NCBI GenBank assembly: GCA_034429695.1
Contig: DAOUGC010000064.1
Location: forward strand, 1-25,482
Direction: 5' to 3'
From: DAOUGC01 sp034429695
Lineage (GTDB): Bacteria; Chloroflexota; Anaerolineae; Anaerolineales; Anaerolineaceae
DNA: 25,482 nt
The notes under the pieces were generated by a model, which was not told where the DNA came from, did not search any database, and saw only the letters and a program-made list of their open reading frames with translations. Made by a program: the position numbers and the translations under genes. Positions 1 to 7,308 of this stretch are shown piece by piece (positions within the stretch are counted from its first letter, which is position 1; the number at the start of each line of letters is the position of its first letter).

Positions 1-201
1 TTCACCAGCCTGCTGTTCCCTTCTGAGGCGCTGTGGCGCAGGGCGACCTTTGAGATGCAATCGGTGTTTGGCGGGGTGCTGCAAATGACCCCGTTTGTCA
101 CCCTCTCGGTGCCGAATTTGCTGATGGTGGCATACGCCGTGCTGTATCTGCTGGCTGCGCTGTTTGTGGCGGTGCGGGTGTTTGGAAAAAGGGATATATA
201 A
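1..201 (+). CDS. ABC-2 type transporter permease, C-terminal fragment
   Basis: Only the last 66 codons lie in the window; frame 1 is open from the first base to TAA at 199-201. The fragment has a short amphipathic stretch, then a hydrophobic segment at about residues 44-60 (rich in Leu, Val, Ala, Tyr), and ends in a charged tail reading FGKRDI. A last membrane helix followed by an F-x-(K/R)-R-D-(I/L) end is typical of ABC-2 family permease subunits that export drugs, lipids or polysaccharides. The partner ATPase would lie upstream, outside the window. The family call rests on this tail pattern only, so it is moderate; another polytopic membrane protein is possible. Confidence 0.5.
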   Translation, partial: FTSLLFPSEALWRRATFEMQSVFGGVLQMTPFVTLSVPNLLMVAYAVLYLLAALFVAVRVFGKRDI

Positions 202-248
202 AGGCGATCCCGCTGTAGGTCAAACACGATTGGCACGAAAATGCTTCT

Positions 249-283
249 CCTCCCCTGTTCGCGTTTTTTGCGAATGGGGGAGG
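249..283. terminator. Imperfect hairpin after the permease fragment
   Basis: CCTCCCC (249-255) and TTCGC (258-262) pair with GCGAA (270-274) and GGGGAGG (277-283), leaving a two-base mismatch in the stem and a T-rich loop. It lies about 50 bases after the permease stop. No good U-tract follows on either strand, so a role as terminator is tentative. Nothing else recognisable was seen between 202 and 352. Confidence 0.35.
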
Positions 284-352
284 TGGCGCAGAGATGGGTG
301 GGTTGGCTGAGGTTTTAGCCCGTCATCGTTGAAGATTGGTGGAAAGCAAGGC

Positions 353-385
353 AAACAAAAAGGAGGGTTCAAAATCGAACCCTCC
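353..385 (-). terminator. Rho-independent terminator of the flavoprotein gene
   Basis: On the minus strand a perfect 9-bp stem (arms 377-385 and 362-370) with a 6-base loop is followed directly by a T-rich run (TTTTTGTTT, complement of 353-361). It sits about 115 bases past the stop codon of the minus-strand gene ending at 501, and a matching U-tract is absent on the plus side. It therefore most likely ends that transcript. Confidence 0.8.
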
Positions 386-500
386 CACAGCGAATGAACC
401 ATTTGAGAGACCCGTCCTCCATGTGTTTGTCTGGCTGCTTCACCTGTGCGGCGGTCTCTCTTTCCTGCCAACGCCTGTCAAACACCGCCCATTGGGTTGG

Positions 501-971
501 CTAATCTGCCATCTGGTTGACAAAATCCACTTCGTTCCTGATCCCGGCGTGGGGGTCGTTCCACAGGCCCTTGGTCAGGCGGACACGCAACAGGCATGTG
601 TTGTGGTCTTCGTCGTTATTGGCTTCGTAATACCATTCGGCAAATATTTTGCGCAGTTTGGTCATGATCCCGGCGTTTTTCTCGTCACATACCCAGCCCA
701 TGTTTTCACCGATGCCGTCCGCGGTGAAGTTGTCAACGATGACGCAAACGGCGACTTCGGGATTCTGTGCGATCTGCAGCATCTTGCCCGAGGTTGCATA
801 GGTGACGGTGTAGAAGGCGCCATCCTCATAGTACGCATTCACAATGCGGGCGGCAGGGCGGCTGTTGCCATCCGTCCCCGGCTCCAGTGCAATGGTGGAC
901 AGGGAAATCAGGCCGTCTTTATTGCCCAATTTTTCGTCCAACAGTCTCATGGCTTCATCGTATTTGCTCAT
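501..971 (-). CDS. Pyridoxamine 5'-phosphate oxidase-like FMN-binding protein
   Basis: This 156-residue protein resembles small FMN-binding split-barrel proteins of the pyridoxamine 5'-phosphate oxidase superfamily. Visible hallmarks are the early beta strands around RPAARIVNAYYEDGAFYTVT (residues about 39-58), the following TSGKMLQIAQNPEVAVCVI segment (about 60-78) that in this fold contacts flavin phosphate, and a C-terminal strand ending in a hydrophobic turn. The length fits the single-domain members. Such proteins bind FMN, F420 or heme and act as small reductases; the substrate cannot be read here. The ATG at 971 is supported by an AGGAGGA ribosome site a few bases upstream. It is a single-gene unit with its own terminator, and a candidate promoter lies about 145 bases upstream. 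Confidence 0.7.
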   Translation of the reverse strand: MSKYDEAMRLLDEKLGNKDGLISLSTIALEPGTDGNSRPAARIVNAYYEDGAFYTVTYATSGKMLQIAQNPEVAVCVIVDNFTADGIGENMGWVCDEKNAGIMTKLRKIFAEWYYEANNDEDHNTCLLRVRLTKGLWNDPHAGIRNEVDFVNQMAD

Positions 972-1303
972 TTTCCATCCTCCTGATAGCTCTTCCCTGA
1001 TGTGGATATATGCCTGCCCCCGCCTGGAAAGCGGGGCGTCAAGCCTGGTGGGCCGTATACCGCCGGGTTGTGGACAGCCTGACCGGTAATTTCCGTTCGG
1101 TATTTCCGGATACCCTATTATAGACCATATGTTCTGTTTTTGGTATGGTTTCTGAATGTATTTTTGGCAATGATTTCCAGCCGATTTTGCTGGCGGTCGA
1201 TTCTGCCTCCGCCACCTGCATCCCCGGCTTGAAGGCGCGGCAGCCCAGGCGCCGGAAACAGCGCTGAAACGCTTTTACAGGAAGAGTGATGCGGCTACAG
1301 TCC
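972..1303. other. Non-coding stretch upstream of the flavoprotein gene
   Basis: No convincing gene was found here. A minus-strand open frame covers 1039-1305 but begins with TTG, has no ribosome site and resembles no known protein. The stretch holds a candidate promoter/operator (1117-1135). It also holds a GC-rich hairpin, CCCCGC (1018-1023) with GCGGGG (1031-1036), which would lie in the 5' leader of the flavoprotein message. Nothing was recognised between 1140 and 1303. Confidence 0.4.
1117..1135 (-). promoter_or_regulatory. Candidate promoter -10 with LexA-like palindrome
   Basis: The minus strand has a perfect TATAAT (1122-1117) overlapping a near-palindrome AGAACATATGGTCT (1135-1122). 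This differs by one base from a GAAC-N4-GTTC box of the Bacillus LexA/DinR type. Over about 23 bases it closely matches the site at 7309-7328, including the -10. No good -35 hexamer is present. The start would leave a leader of about 140 bases before the flavoprotein ATG. Confidence 0.45.
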
Positions 1304-1344
1304 AAAAGAAAAAGCCGCGTCGGAAGGCGATCCGGGCAGCTTTT
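1304..1344 (-). terminator. Rho-independent terminator downstream of tRNA-Ser
   Basis: Read on the minus strand, AAAAGCTGC (1344-1336) pairs with GCGGCTTTT (1318-1310), allowing one G-U pair. An inner CGGA/TCCG pairing lies in the loop, and the T-rich run TCTTTT follows. It lies 78 bases beyond the 3' end of the tRNA gene and probably ends its transcript. Confidence 0.7.
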
Positions 1345-1421
1345 GTCCGAGGTGACGCATTTGCGGCTTTGCAGCCAGCGGGTGCGTATTTACCTCATGC
1401 CGAACAATGATCTTGTATCTG

Positions 1422-1509
1422 CGGAGAGGGTGGGATTCGAACCCACGGTGACGACAAGCGCCACAACGGTTTTCGAGACCGCCCCGATCGGCCGCTCCGG
1501 CACCTCTCC
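1422..1509 (-). tRNA. tRNA-Ser (anticodon CGA)
   Basis: An 88-base cloverleaf on the minus strand. Acceptor arms GGAGAGG (1509-1503) and CCTCTCC (1429-1423) pair perfectly, with discriminator G at 1422. The anticodon stem GCGGT/ACCGT encloses the loop CT-CGA-AA, so the anticodon is CGA (1475-1473), reading UCG serine codons. The T arm is GTGGG-TTCGAAT-CCCAC. The extra arm between the anticodon and T stems is long, as expected for a class II serine tRNA. The 3' CCA is not encoded. Confidence 0.95.
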
Positions 1510-1528
1510 AGTAGGATTTGCGTCGCCA

Positions 1529-1534
1529 ATTATA
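1529..1534 (-). promoter_or_regulatory. Extended -10 promoter of tRNA-Ser
   Basis: The minus strand reads TGATATAAT, an extended -10 (TG-N-TATAAT), with the hexamer at 1534-1529. The predicted start near 1522 is about 13 bases before the mature tRNA 5' end. No convincing -35 is seen, which is usual for extended -10 promoters. Confidence 0.5.
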
Positions 1535-1556
1535 TCAGGTTTTGGCCTGCCTGCGG

Positions 1557-2951
1557 TCAGATCTCCACGCGTTCGTACAGCTCAGGATACTCGATGGGTA
1601 TGTCCATTTGCGCGCGCAGGGCTTGCATTAATGCACCGGCTGATTTCTCTTCGCCGTGCACCAGCCACAATTTCTTCAGGCGGCCCTTGCATTGTGTGGC
1701 GTAGCGCACCAGCATGTTCTTGCCGGCGTGCGCCGAGAAGCCGCCAATGGTGACCACCTCGGCTCTGCGCCGGTAGGTCTCGCCAAAAATCTCGACCGTT
1801 TTTGCGCGGTCAGCCAGTTCGCGGCCCAGCGTGCCGGGCGCCTGCCATGAGACGATCAGGACCGTGTTTTTGGGGTCTTCGATGTTGTTCGCCAGGTGAT
1901 GCAGAATACGCCCGCTCTCTGCCATGCCGGAGGCGGACAGGATCACCATGGGGTCCCCCCGGCGGTTGAGCGCCTTGGACTCATCCACCGATTTGACGTA
2001 GGTGAGCTGATCAAAAGCCAGCGCGGGGTGGCGACCGCTGCGCGTGAATTCGTGGGTTTCGTCATCAAAATATTGCGGGAAGCGCGCAAAAATGGTGGTG
2101 GCGTTCACTGCCAGGGGCGAATCCACAAAGATGGGTATGGATGGAATCTCGCGTGCCTGCATCATGCGGTTGAGGTTGTAAACAATCTCCTGGGTGCGGC
2201 CCACCGCAAAAGCCGGAATGATGACCTTGCCGCCGCGTTTGATGGTGGCTTTGACCGTATCGCGCAGTTCGTCGTAAGCTGCTTCAATATCCTCGTGGGA
2301 TTTGTCGCCGTAGGTGCTTTCCATGATCAGGTAATCGGTGTCTTCGGGCAGCCTGGGGTCGCGGATCAACGGCAGGCCGGGCCGGCCAATATCACCGGAG
2401 AACCACACGCGGTACTTGCGGCCGTCCTCGTTGATATCCAGTACCACGCTGGCGGAGCCCAGAATGTGTCCGGCCTCCACCATGGTCACGGTCACACCGG
2501 GGAACAGTTCCAGGGGTTGGTCGTAAGGCAGGTTTTTCATGTGCATGCGCACCATGCTTGCGTCACGCTGGGTGTAGAGCGGTTCCACCGGCGGCAGACC
2601 CTTGCGGGCGCGGCGCCGGTTGACGTACTCAGCGTCCGATTCCTGGATGTGCCCCGAGTCCTGCAGCATCAGGTCGGTCAGGTCAACCGTGACCGGTGTG
2701 GCATAGATGGAACCTTTGAACCCCTGTTTGACCAGGTTGGGCAGGTTGCCGGAGTGGTCAATGTGAGCGTGCGAGAGCAACACAGCGTCCAGGCGGGCGG
2801 GATCAAAACGGAAGGTGGAGTTGCGTGCGTGGGTATCCTCCCAGCGGCCCTGATACAAACCGCAATCGAGCAGCAACGTTTTGCCGTTTACCTGGATGTG
2901 AAATTGGGAACCGGTGACCGTTTGGGCAGCGCCGTTGAAATGGATAATCAT
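1557..2951 (-). CDS. Metallo-beta-lactamase/beta-CASP family RNA nuclease
   Basis: A 464-residue member of the beta-CASP branch of the metallo-beta-lactamase fold, related to CPSF-73/Ysh1 and bacterial RNA-processing nucleases. The metal-binding motif SHAHIDHSG lies at about residues 60-68 (H61, H63, D65, H66). Later ligands are in EAGHILGSA (about 160-168) and FSGDIGRP (about 188-195). The beta-CASP region follows with SASGMAESGRILHHL (about 340-354), and the GFSAHAG histidine lies near residue 405. The fold and motifs imply a zinc-dependent cytoplasmic nuclease acting on RNA. Its ATG overlaps the stop of the RNase D gene by four bases (ATGA), so the two are cotranscribed and probably translationally coupled. 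The length is that of single-unit members without a KH domain. The family is certain; the RNA target is unknown. Confidence 0.9.
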   Translation of the reverse strand: MIIHFNGAAQTVTGSQFHIQVNGKTLLLDCGLYQGRWEDTHARNSTFRFDPARLDAVLLSHAHIDHSGNLPNLVKQGFKGSIYATPVTVDLTDLMLQDSGHIQESDAEYVNRRRARKGLPPVEPLYTQRDASMVRMHMKNLPYDQPLELFPGVTVTMVEAGHILGSASVVLDINEDGRKYRVWFSGDIGRPGLPLIRDPRLPEDTDYLIMESTYGDKSHEDIEAAYDELRDTVKATIKRGGKVIIPAFAVGRTQEIVYNLNRMMQAREIPSIPIFVDSPLAVNATTIFARFPQYFDDETHEFTRSGRHPALAFDQLTYVKSVDESKALNRRGDPMVILSASGMAESGRILHHLANNIEDPKNTVLIVSWQAPGTLGRELADRAKTVEIFGETYRRRAEVVTIGGFSAHAGKNMLVRYATQCKGRLKKLWLVHGEEKSAGALMQALRAQMDIPIEYPELYERVEI

Positions 2952-4123
2952 TTTCCCTCTTGTATGAGATCCAGTATCTGGGGGCCAAATTGTTCAAAAC
3001 GCCAGGGAACATCAAACATCGCCTGGCGCAGATCGTTGAGGTTGGCAGGCCGGGCCTGGGAAAGGCGTTCAACAATATCCTTGGGCAGGATCACATCGGA
3101 TGGTACTCCCAACCGGGCGCCGGTTTCTTTACGCCACGTGCGCAGGGCATCCGCGCGGGCCAGATATTGTTCACTTGGGCGGGCGGGGTGCGGCGGCGGG
3201 CGCAAGCCACCTTCCACCCGCAGGCCACTTCCAATGGCTTCGAGCAGCCCTTCTGCGTGGCGTTCCAGCAGCCGGCGGGAAACACCCTTGACCTCGAACA
3301 ACTCATCACGGGTGGTGGGGAGGCTGGCAGCCAGGCTGACCAACATGTCGTGCCCCATGACCTTGAAAACAGGCAGATTGACACGTTGAGCCTGTTTCTC
3401 GCGATAATCACAAAGGGATTGCAGCACCGCCAGTTGCACAGGGGTCAGGTCGCGCGCGCCGCTCAATTTATAACAATCGGCGCCGATGCGACCCTCCACC
3501 CTGCCGTTGCCGTTTTCCGGCGCGGCGCTTGCCAGGGTCATACGGCGAAAGTCCTCCAGTGCCAGGTCAAGCCGCCCACGTTCCAGTAACTCTTCATATA
3601 ATCTGTCGCGCAGGTCAATCAGATAATGCGTGTCCAGGCGGGCGTAGGATAGCAACTCGGGCGGCAGGGGGCGCATGCCCCAGTTTGCGCGCTGGTAGTG
3701 CTTGTCCAGTTCAATGCCAAAGGCTTCCTCGAGCATGGCGGCCAGGCCAACCGCTTCGCGGCCCAGGATGCGGCTTGCCAGCATGGTATCAAACAGGTTG
3801 GTGAATTGAAAACCAAAATCGCGTCTCAGGCAGATGACATCATATTCGGCAGCATGGAAGATCTTCTCGATCTTCCCGTCGGCAAAGATGGGCGCCAGCG
3901 CCGAAAGATCGCGCAGGCGCAGGGTATCCACCAGGTAATCGGCTTCGCCGGTGGAAAACTGGATCAGGCAGACCTGCTCGCGGTATACGTACAGGCTGTT
4001 GGACTCCGTATCCACAGCCAGACGGGGATATCGCAGCAAATCGCGCACCATGTTTTCCAGTGATTGCGGCGTATCCACCCATCCTGGCCGCTTGAGTGTT
4101 TGCTGCGGTGCAGACGTCATCAT
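2948..4123 (-). CDS. rnd: Ribonuclease D (DEDDy 3'-5' exoribonuclease with HRDC domain)
   Basis: This 391-residue protein has the DEDD exonuclease fold in its N-terminal half: motif I AVDTESNS, motif II around HAAEYDVICL, and motif III YARLDTHYLIDL, whose Tyr places it in the DEDDy class. The metal-binding acids are D and E of motif I, D of motif II and D of motif III. The C-terminal part includes an HRDC-like helical domain (LPVFKVMGHDMLVSLA and onward), as in RNase D, which trims tRNA and other stable RNA 3' ends. Several in-frame starts exist (4174, 4132, 4123, 4120). I chose 4123 because a perfect TATAAT ends eight bases before it, which would make the message leaderless; the longer starts lack a ribosome site. 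It heads a two-gene operon with the beta-CASP nuclease. Confidence 0.88.
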   Translation of the reverse strand: MMTSAPQQTLKRPGWVDTPQSLENMVRDLLRYPRLAVDTESNSLYVYREQVCLIQFSTGEADYLVDTLRLRDLSALAPIFADGKIEKIFHAAEYDVICLRRDFGFQFTNLFDTMLASRILGREAVGLAAMLEEAFGIELDKHYQRANWGMRPLPPELLSYARLDTHYLIDLRDRLYEELLERGRLDLALEDFRRMTLASAAPENGNGRVEGRIGADCYKLSGARDLTPVQLAVLQSLCDYREKQAQRVNLPVFKVMGHDMLVSLAASLPTTRDELFEVKGVSRRLLERHAEGLLEAIGSGLRVEGGLRPPPHPARPSEQYLARADALRTWRKETGARLGVPSDVILPKDIVERLSQARPANLNDLRQAMFDVPWRFEQFGPQILDLIQEGK

Positions 4124-4130
4124 AAAAGCC

Positions 4131-4136
4131 ATTATA
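4131..4136 (-). promoter_or_regulatory. -10 box of the RNase D operon
   Basis: A perfect TATAAT on the minus strand is followed by GGCTTTT and then ATG at 4123, placing the likely start of transcription on or next to the start codon. The -35 region is weak. It lies back to back with the plus-strand promoter at 4146-4175. Confidence 0.5.
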
Positions 4137-4145
4137 GTCCATAAG

Positions 4146-4175
4146 TTGACCGAAATTTGGAAGTGTTGGTACAAT
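4146..4175 (+). promoter_or_regulatory. Promoter of the two-component operon
   Basis: TTGACC (4146-4151) and TACAAT (4170-4175) are separated by 18 bases, a good sigma-70-type match. The start of transcription would be near 4183, giving a leader of about 75 bases. That leader contains a 9-bp hairpin with a G-U pair (4196-4204 with 4208-4216). The adjacent minus-strand -10 makes this a divergent promoter pair. Confidence 0.6.
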
Positions 4176-4258
4176 ATTAAAACATTAAAAATCCTGCCGG
4201 GAACGGCGTTCCTGGCTCAAGATGTACCAGGGTGGAGAGTTACCTCAACGGAGGGTGC

Positions 4259-4936
4259 ATGAACGAACGAATTCTGATCATCGAGGATGACGAAGCCATT
4301 GTCAAAGTGCTGCGGCGCGGTCTGGCATATGACGGTTATCAGGTGGACGCGGCATTTGACGGTGAAACCGGCCTTTCGCTTGCGCGCAACAACAATCCGG
4401 ATCTGGTGATCCTGGATTGGATGTTGCCCGGGATGGATGGCCTGGAAGTGGCTGAACGGCTGCGCAGCACGGGCAATTTGCCGATCCTGATATTGACCGC
4501 CAAGGACACCCTGCAGGACCGCGTACAGGGGTTGGACGCCGGCGCTGACGATTACATGGTGAAACCATTTGAGCTGGATGAGCTGCTCGCCCGTGTGCGC
4601 GCCCTGCTGCGCCGCACCCAACAGGAGCGCTCGCCGGTGTTGACCTTTGCCGATCTCACCCTGGATACCGCCACCCGGCAGGCGACGCGCAAGAACCGCG
4701 TCATTTCGCTCACTGCCAAGGAATATGACCTGCTTGAGCTGTTCATGCGCCACCCACGCCAGGTGTTGACGCGTGAGATGATCTTTGACCGTGTGTGGGG
4801 CTATGATTTCGGCGGTGAATCCAATGTGCTGGATGTGTACATTCGCTACCTGCGCCAGAAGCTGGAGACTGATGTGGACACACGCCTGATCCACACCGTG
4901 CGCGGGGTGGGTTACGTTATGAGGGAGAACCCCTAG
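4259..4936 (+). CDS. OmpR/PhoB-family response regulator
   Basis: A 225-residue DNA-binding response regulator. The receiver domain (about 1-115) shows the acidic pair D10-D11, the phosphorylation site D53 in VILDWMLPGMDG, T80 and K82 in LTAKD. The C-terminal winged helix (about 128-223) has the OmpR-type pattern from LTAKEYDLLELF to RYLRQKLE and RGVGYVM. It is phosphorylated by the kinase encoded next and controls unknown promoters. The ATG at 4259 is chosen over an upstream frame start at 4232 because GGAGGG lies at 4250-4255 and because receiver domains normally begin just before the first beta strand, as MNERILIIEDD does. The kinase gene begins nine bases after the stop. Confidence 0.95.
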   Translation: MNERILIIEDDEAIVKVLRRGLAYDGYQVDAAFDGETGLSLARNNNPDLVILDWMLPGMDGLEVAERLRSTGNLPILILTAKDTLQDRVQGLDAGADDYMVKPFELDELLARVRALLRRTQQERSPVLTFADLTLDTATRQATRKNRVISLTAKEYDLLELFMRHPRQVLTREMIFDRVWGYDFGGESNVLDVYIRYLRQKLETDVDTRLIHTVRGVGYVMRENP

Positions 4937-4945
4937 GCTCCCTCC

Positions 4946-6337
4946 ATGTCACTGCGCCTGCGCCTGACCCTGCTCTACACCACCCTGGCGGGCGGCGTGT
5001 TGTTGATATTTGGGACGCTGGTGTACGGCATGGTCAGTCTGGTGCTGCTGGATCAGGTGGATTCCAGCCTGGTCAGCGCGGCGGATCAGTTGATCAACCG
5101 CCTGCGTGTAAACTCATTCAATCAGTTTGACACACGTTCCCTGACAGATTTTCAAATGACCGGAGATCTGGTGGTGCAGATCTGGGGCAACGACCGCCGC
5201 TTGCAGATTGCCATTCCCACCACTGCCCAGGACCCTCTGGATGAAGTTGGCCGCTGGTCTGGCGAGCCAATGTTTCGTTCTTCTCCAACCTCGGGAACCA
5301 GCATGCGGGTGCTCAGCATTCCGTTGCGTACCGAGCGTGGGCCGGTGGGAGTGTTGCAGGTGGGGGTTAACCTATCGCTGATCGAGTTGATCCAGCGCAC
5401 CCTGGCATCGGTTTTATTGTTGCTTCTACTGCTTTCCATGGGGATATCGGGCATGGCTGCCTGGCTGTTGACCGGCAGGGCGCTCTCACCGCTGGCAACC
5501 GTGACGCAGGTGGCAACCCAGATCACCCGCGCCGCCGACCTGCAACGGCGAATCCCGTTAACCGGCGCCGCGACCGACGAGGTGGGGCAGTTGATCCGGG
5601 CTTTCAACCATACCCTTGAACAACTGGAACAGGTGTTTGCCACCCAGCGCCGTTTTCTGGCGGATGTCTCGCACGACCTGCGCACACCGTTGACGGTGAT
5701 CAAGGGCAATGTCAGCCTGATACGGCGCATGAAGGAGGCCGATGAGGAATCGCTTGCCAGTATTGAAGCCGAAGCCAACCGCCTGACGCGGCTGGTGGGC
5801 GATCTGTTGTTGCTGGTACAGGTGGAGAGTGGAAACCTGCCGCTGGAGATAGCGCCGGTGGAGCTGGATACGGTCATCCTTGAGGTCTTTCAACAGATGC
5901 GCTTGCTGGGCGGGGAGGGCGTGTCGGTCAAACTGGCGGAGATCGATCAGATTCTGGTGCTGGGCGACCGCGACCGGTTGAAGCAGGTGTTCATCAACCT
6001 GGTAAGCAATGCCGTGCAGTACTCCCACAACGGCGGGATTGTGACCATCCTGATGCGCAAGGTGGGCGATCAGGCGCAGGTGATCGTGGCGGATAACGGA
6101 CCTGGCATTGCCGCTGAGGATCTGCCGCATATTTTTGAACGTTTTTACCGCGGTGAAAAGTCGCGCAAACGCAGCAAGGGCAGCGGGTTTGGGCTGGGGC
6201 TTTCTATTGCCTACTGGATCGTGCGTGCTCATGAAGGATTGATTGACGTACAATCGCAGGAGGGCAACGGCACGATCTTCACTGTATGGCTGCCGTTGTT
6301 GCAGACCCATGAGACCGCACCGGCATTGGAAGAGTGA
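4946..6337 (+). CDS. Sensor histidine kinase (HAMP, HisKA, HATPase_c)
   Basis: A 463-residue membrane sensor kinase. One membrane helix covers about residues 8-35, an extracytoplasmic sensor region about 36-150, and a second helix about 151-176. A HAMP linker (about 177-230) follows, then the HisKA dimerisation helix with H243 in DVSHDLRTPL. The ATP-binding domain has the N box (FINLVSNAVQYS), the G1 box DNGPGIA and the G2 box GFGLGLSIA. The sensor loop resembles no named domain I can recognise, so the signal is unknown. It forms an operon with the preceding response regulator and is followed by a strong terminator. The architecture is that of BaeS/PhoR-like kinases. Confidence 0.95.
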   Translation: MSLRLRLTLLYTTLAGGVLLIFGTLVYGMVSLVLLDQVDSSLVSAADQLINRLRVNSFNQFDTRSLTDFQMTGDLVVQIWGNDRRLQIAIPTTAQDPLDEVGRWSGEPMFRSSPTSGTSMRVLSIPLRTERGPVGVLQVGVNLSLIELIQRTLASVLLLLLLLSMGISGMAAWLLTGRALSPLATVTQVATQITRAADLQRRIPLTGAATDEVGQLIRAFNHTLEQLEQVFATQRRFLADVSHDLRTPLTVIKGNVSLIRRMKEADEESLASIEAEANRLTRLVGDLLLLVQVESGNLPLEIAPVELDTVILEVFQQMRLLGGEGVSVKLAEIDQILVLGDRDRLKQVFINLVSNAVQYSHNGGIVTILMRKVGDQAQVIVADNGPGIAAEDLPHIFERFYRGEKSRKRSKGSGFGLGLSIAYWIVRAHEGLIDVQSQEGNGTIFTVWLPLLQTHETAPALEE

Positions 6338-6402
6338 TTAACCCCCGGATTTTGTGCCGAAGGCAGGTTGATAACATCAGTATTTCAAGCTCGAGATGGA
6401 AC

Positions 6403-6436
6403 AAACAGTCCCGGATTTTCCCGGGACTGTTTTATT
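6403..6436 (+). terminator. Strong rho-independent terminator after the kinase gene
   Basis: A perfect 12-bp stem (6403-6414 with 6421-6432), a 6-base loop and a TTTTATT tail lie 65 bases past the kinase stop. The minus strand has TTTGTT after the same stem, so it may also end the convergent membrane-protein gene. Confidence 0.88.
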
Positions 6437-6475
6437 CGCATATCGGTAATGCAGTAAGAGATTGTGAGCCAGCGG

Positions 6476-7255
6476 TTAGAGGCGGCGACGGCTGGGGTCT
6501 TCAGCGGGAGGGCGGGGAGCCGGTGCGCTGTTGACCGGGTGGGAGGAAGGCTCGGGGCGGCTTGGCTCACTGGTGCGCGGTTCAGGGCGGGTATAGGTGT
6601 TGGTGTTGTGTGAACCCATGCTGCGCTGTACTGATGGGCGCGGGCTGGGGGCAGCGGTGACGGGGGTGTTGACGCCGCGATTCACGTTGCTGTACCCCGT
6701 ATTGCGGTTGTTGACGGCGGCCGGGCGGCGGGTCTTTTTGCCCCACAGCAGGCGGTCGCCAGCCAGTGAAAGCGAGCCGATGATCAGGATGCGGATGACC
6801 CACACCATCACGGCGACGAAGACCGGAACCACGCGGGTCAGGGTCCCGGCGTCCATCACGGCAGTGCTCTGAACCGAGTGCGTGACGATGGCCATGGAGA
6901 CGCCCCACCAGGTGAGGATGGCGTTCATTGTGGCTGCCAGCAACCACGCGCCAAACAGATACCAGACTTCCTTGGGTTCCTCGCTGCCCTGTTCAGGGGT
7001 GAACAGGCGGGCGATACCGGCGAAGTCAATACCGCAGAAGGCAACCGCAAGAATGGTGGCCCAGCGAATACCGGCGAATTTGAGATCGCCCAGCAGATCG
7101 CGCAGGGCGTAATCGGTGGTGCTGTAATTGAACATTTCAAACGCGATCAGGGCGCTCAGGATGATCAAGACAAACACCATGCCGGAGTTCAGGTTGGCTT
7201 TTTTGAGGAAGCCAAGCGCGGAAGAGCGGGAGTTATGGGTGTCAGACAGTTCCAC
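6476..7255 (-). CDS. Hypothetical membrane protein with proline-rich tail
   Basis: A 259-residue protein I do not recognise. Four hydrophobic segments are visible, at about residues 24-45, 62-86, 97-123 and 139-165. They are followed by a long hydrophilic tail (about 172-259) rich in Pro, Ser, Arg, Asn and Thr, with no fixed repeat unit. The tail is probably disordered and cytoplasmic or cell-surface. The start is a GTG at 7255, supported by AAAGGAG about six bases upstream. The gene is alone, with its own near-consensus promoter holding a LexA-like palindrome (7309-7337), so induction by DNA damage is a possibility. No enzymatic motif is visible. Confidence 0.75.
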   Translation of the reverse strand: MELSDTHNSRSSALGFLKKANLNSGMVFVLIILSALIAFEMFNYSTTDYALRDLLGDLKFAGIRWATILAVAFCGIDFAGIARLFTPEQGSEEPKEVWYLFGAWLLAATMNAILTWWGVSMAIVTHSVQSTAVMDAGTLTRVVPVFVAVMVWVIRILIIGSLSLAGDRLLWGKKTRRPAAVNNRNTGYSNVNRGVNTPVTAAPSPRPSVQRSMGSHNTNTYTRPEPRTSEPSRPEPSSHPVNSAPAPRPPAEDPSRRRL

Positions 7256-7308
7256 AGGATTCTCCTTTCACACATGGTGAAAACGGATGAAGGTTGTTGT
7301 TTTGCACT

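Noticed and set aside
336..986. A 216-codon open frame on the plus strand
   Set aside because: It runs antisense across the flavoprotein gene and its terminator, and its product resembles no known protein.
1039..1305. An 88-codon minus-strand frame between tRNA-Ser and the flavoprotein
   Set aside because: It starts at TTG without a ribosome site, runs across the candidate promoter at 1117-1135 and has no recognisable product.
1896..3389. A 497-codon open frame on the plus strand
   Set aside because: It lies antisense to the beta-CASP nuclease and RNase D genes, both with full family motifs. Its product has no recognisable domain and it has no ribosome site; it is a by-product of GC-rich codon use.
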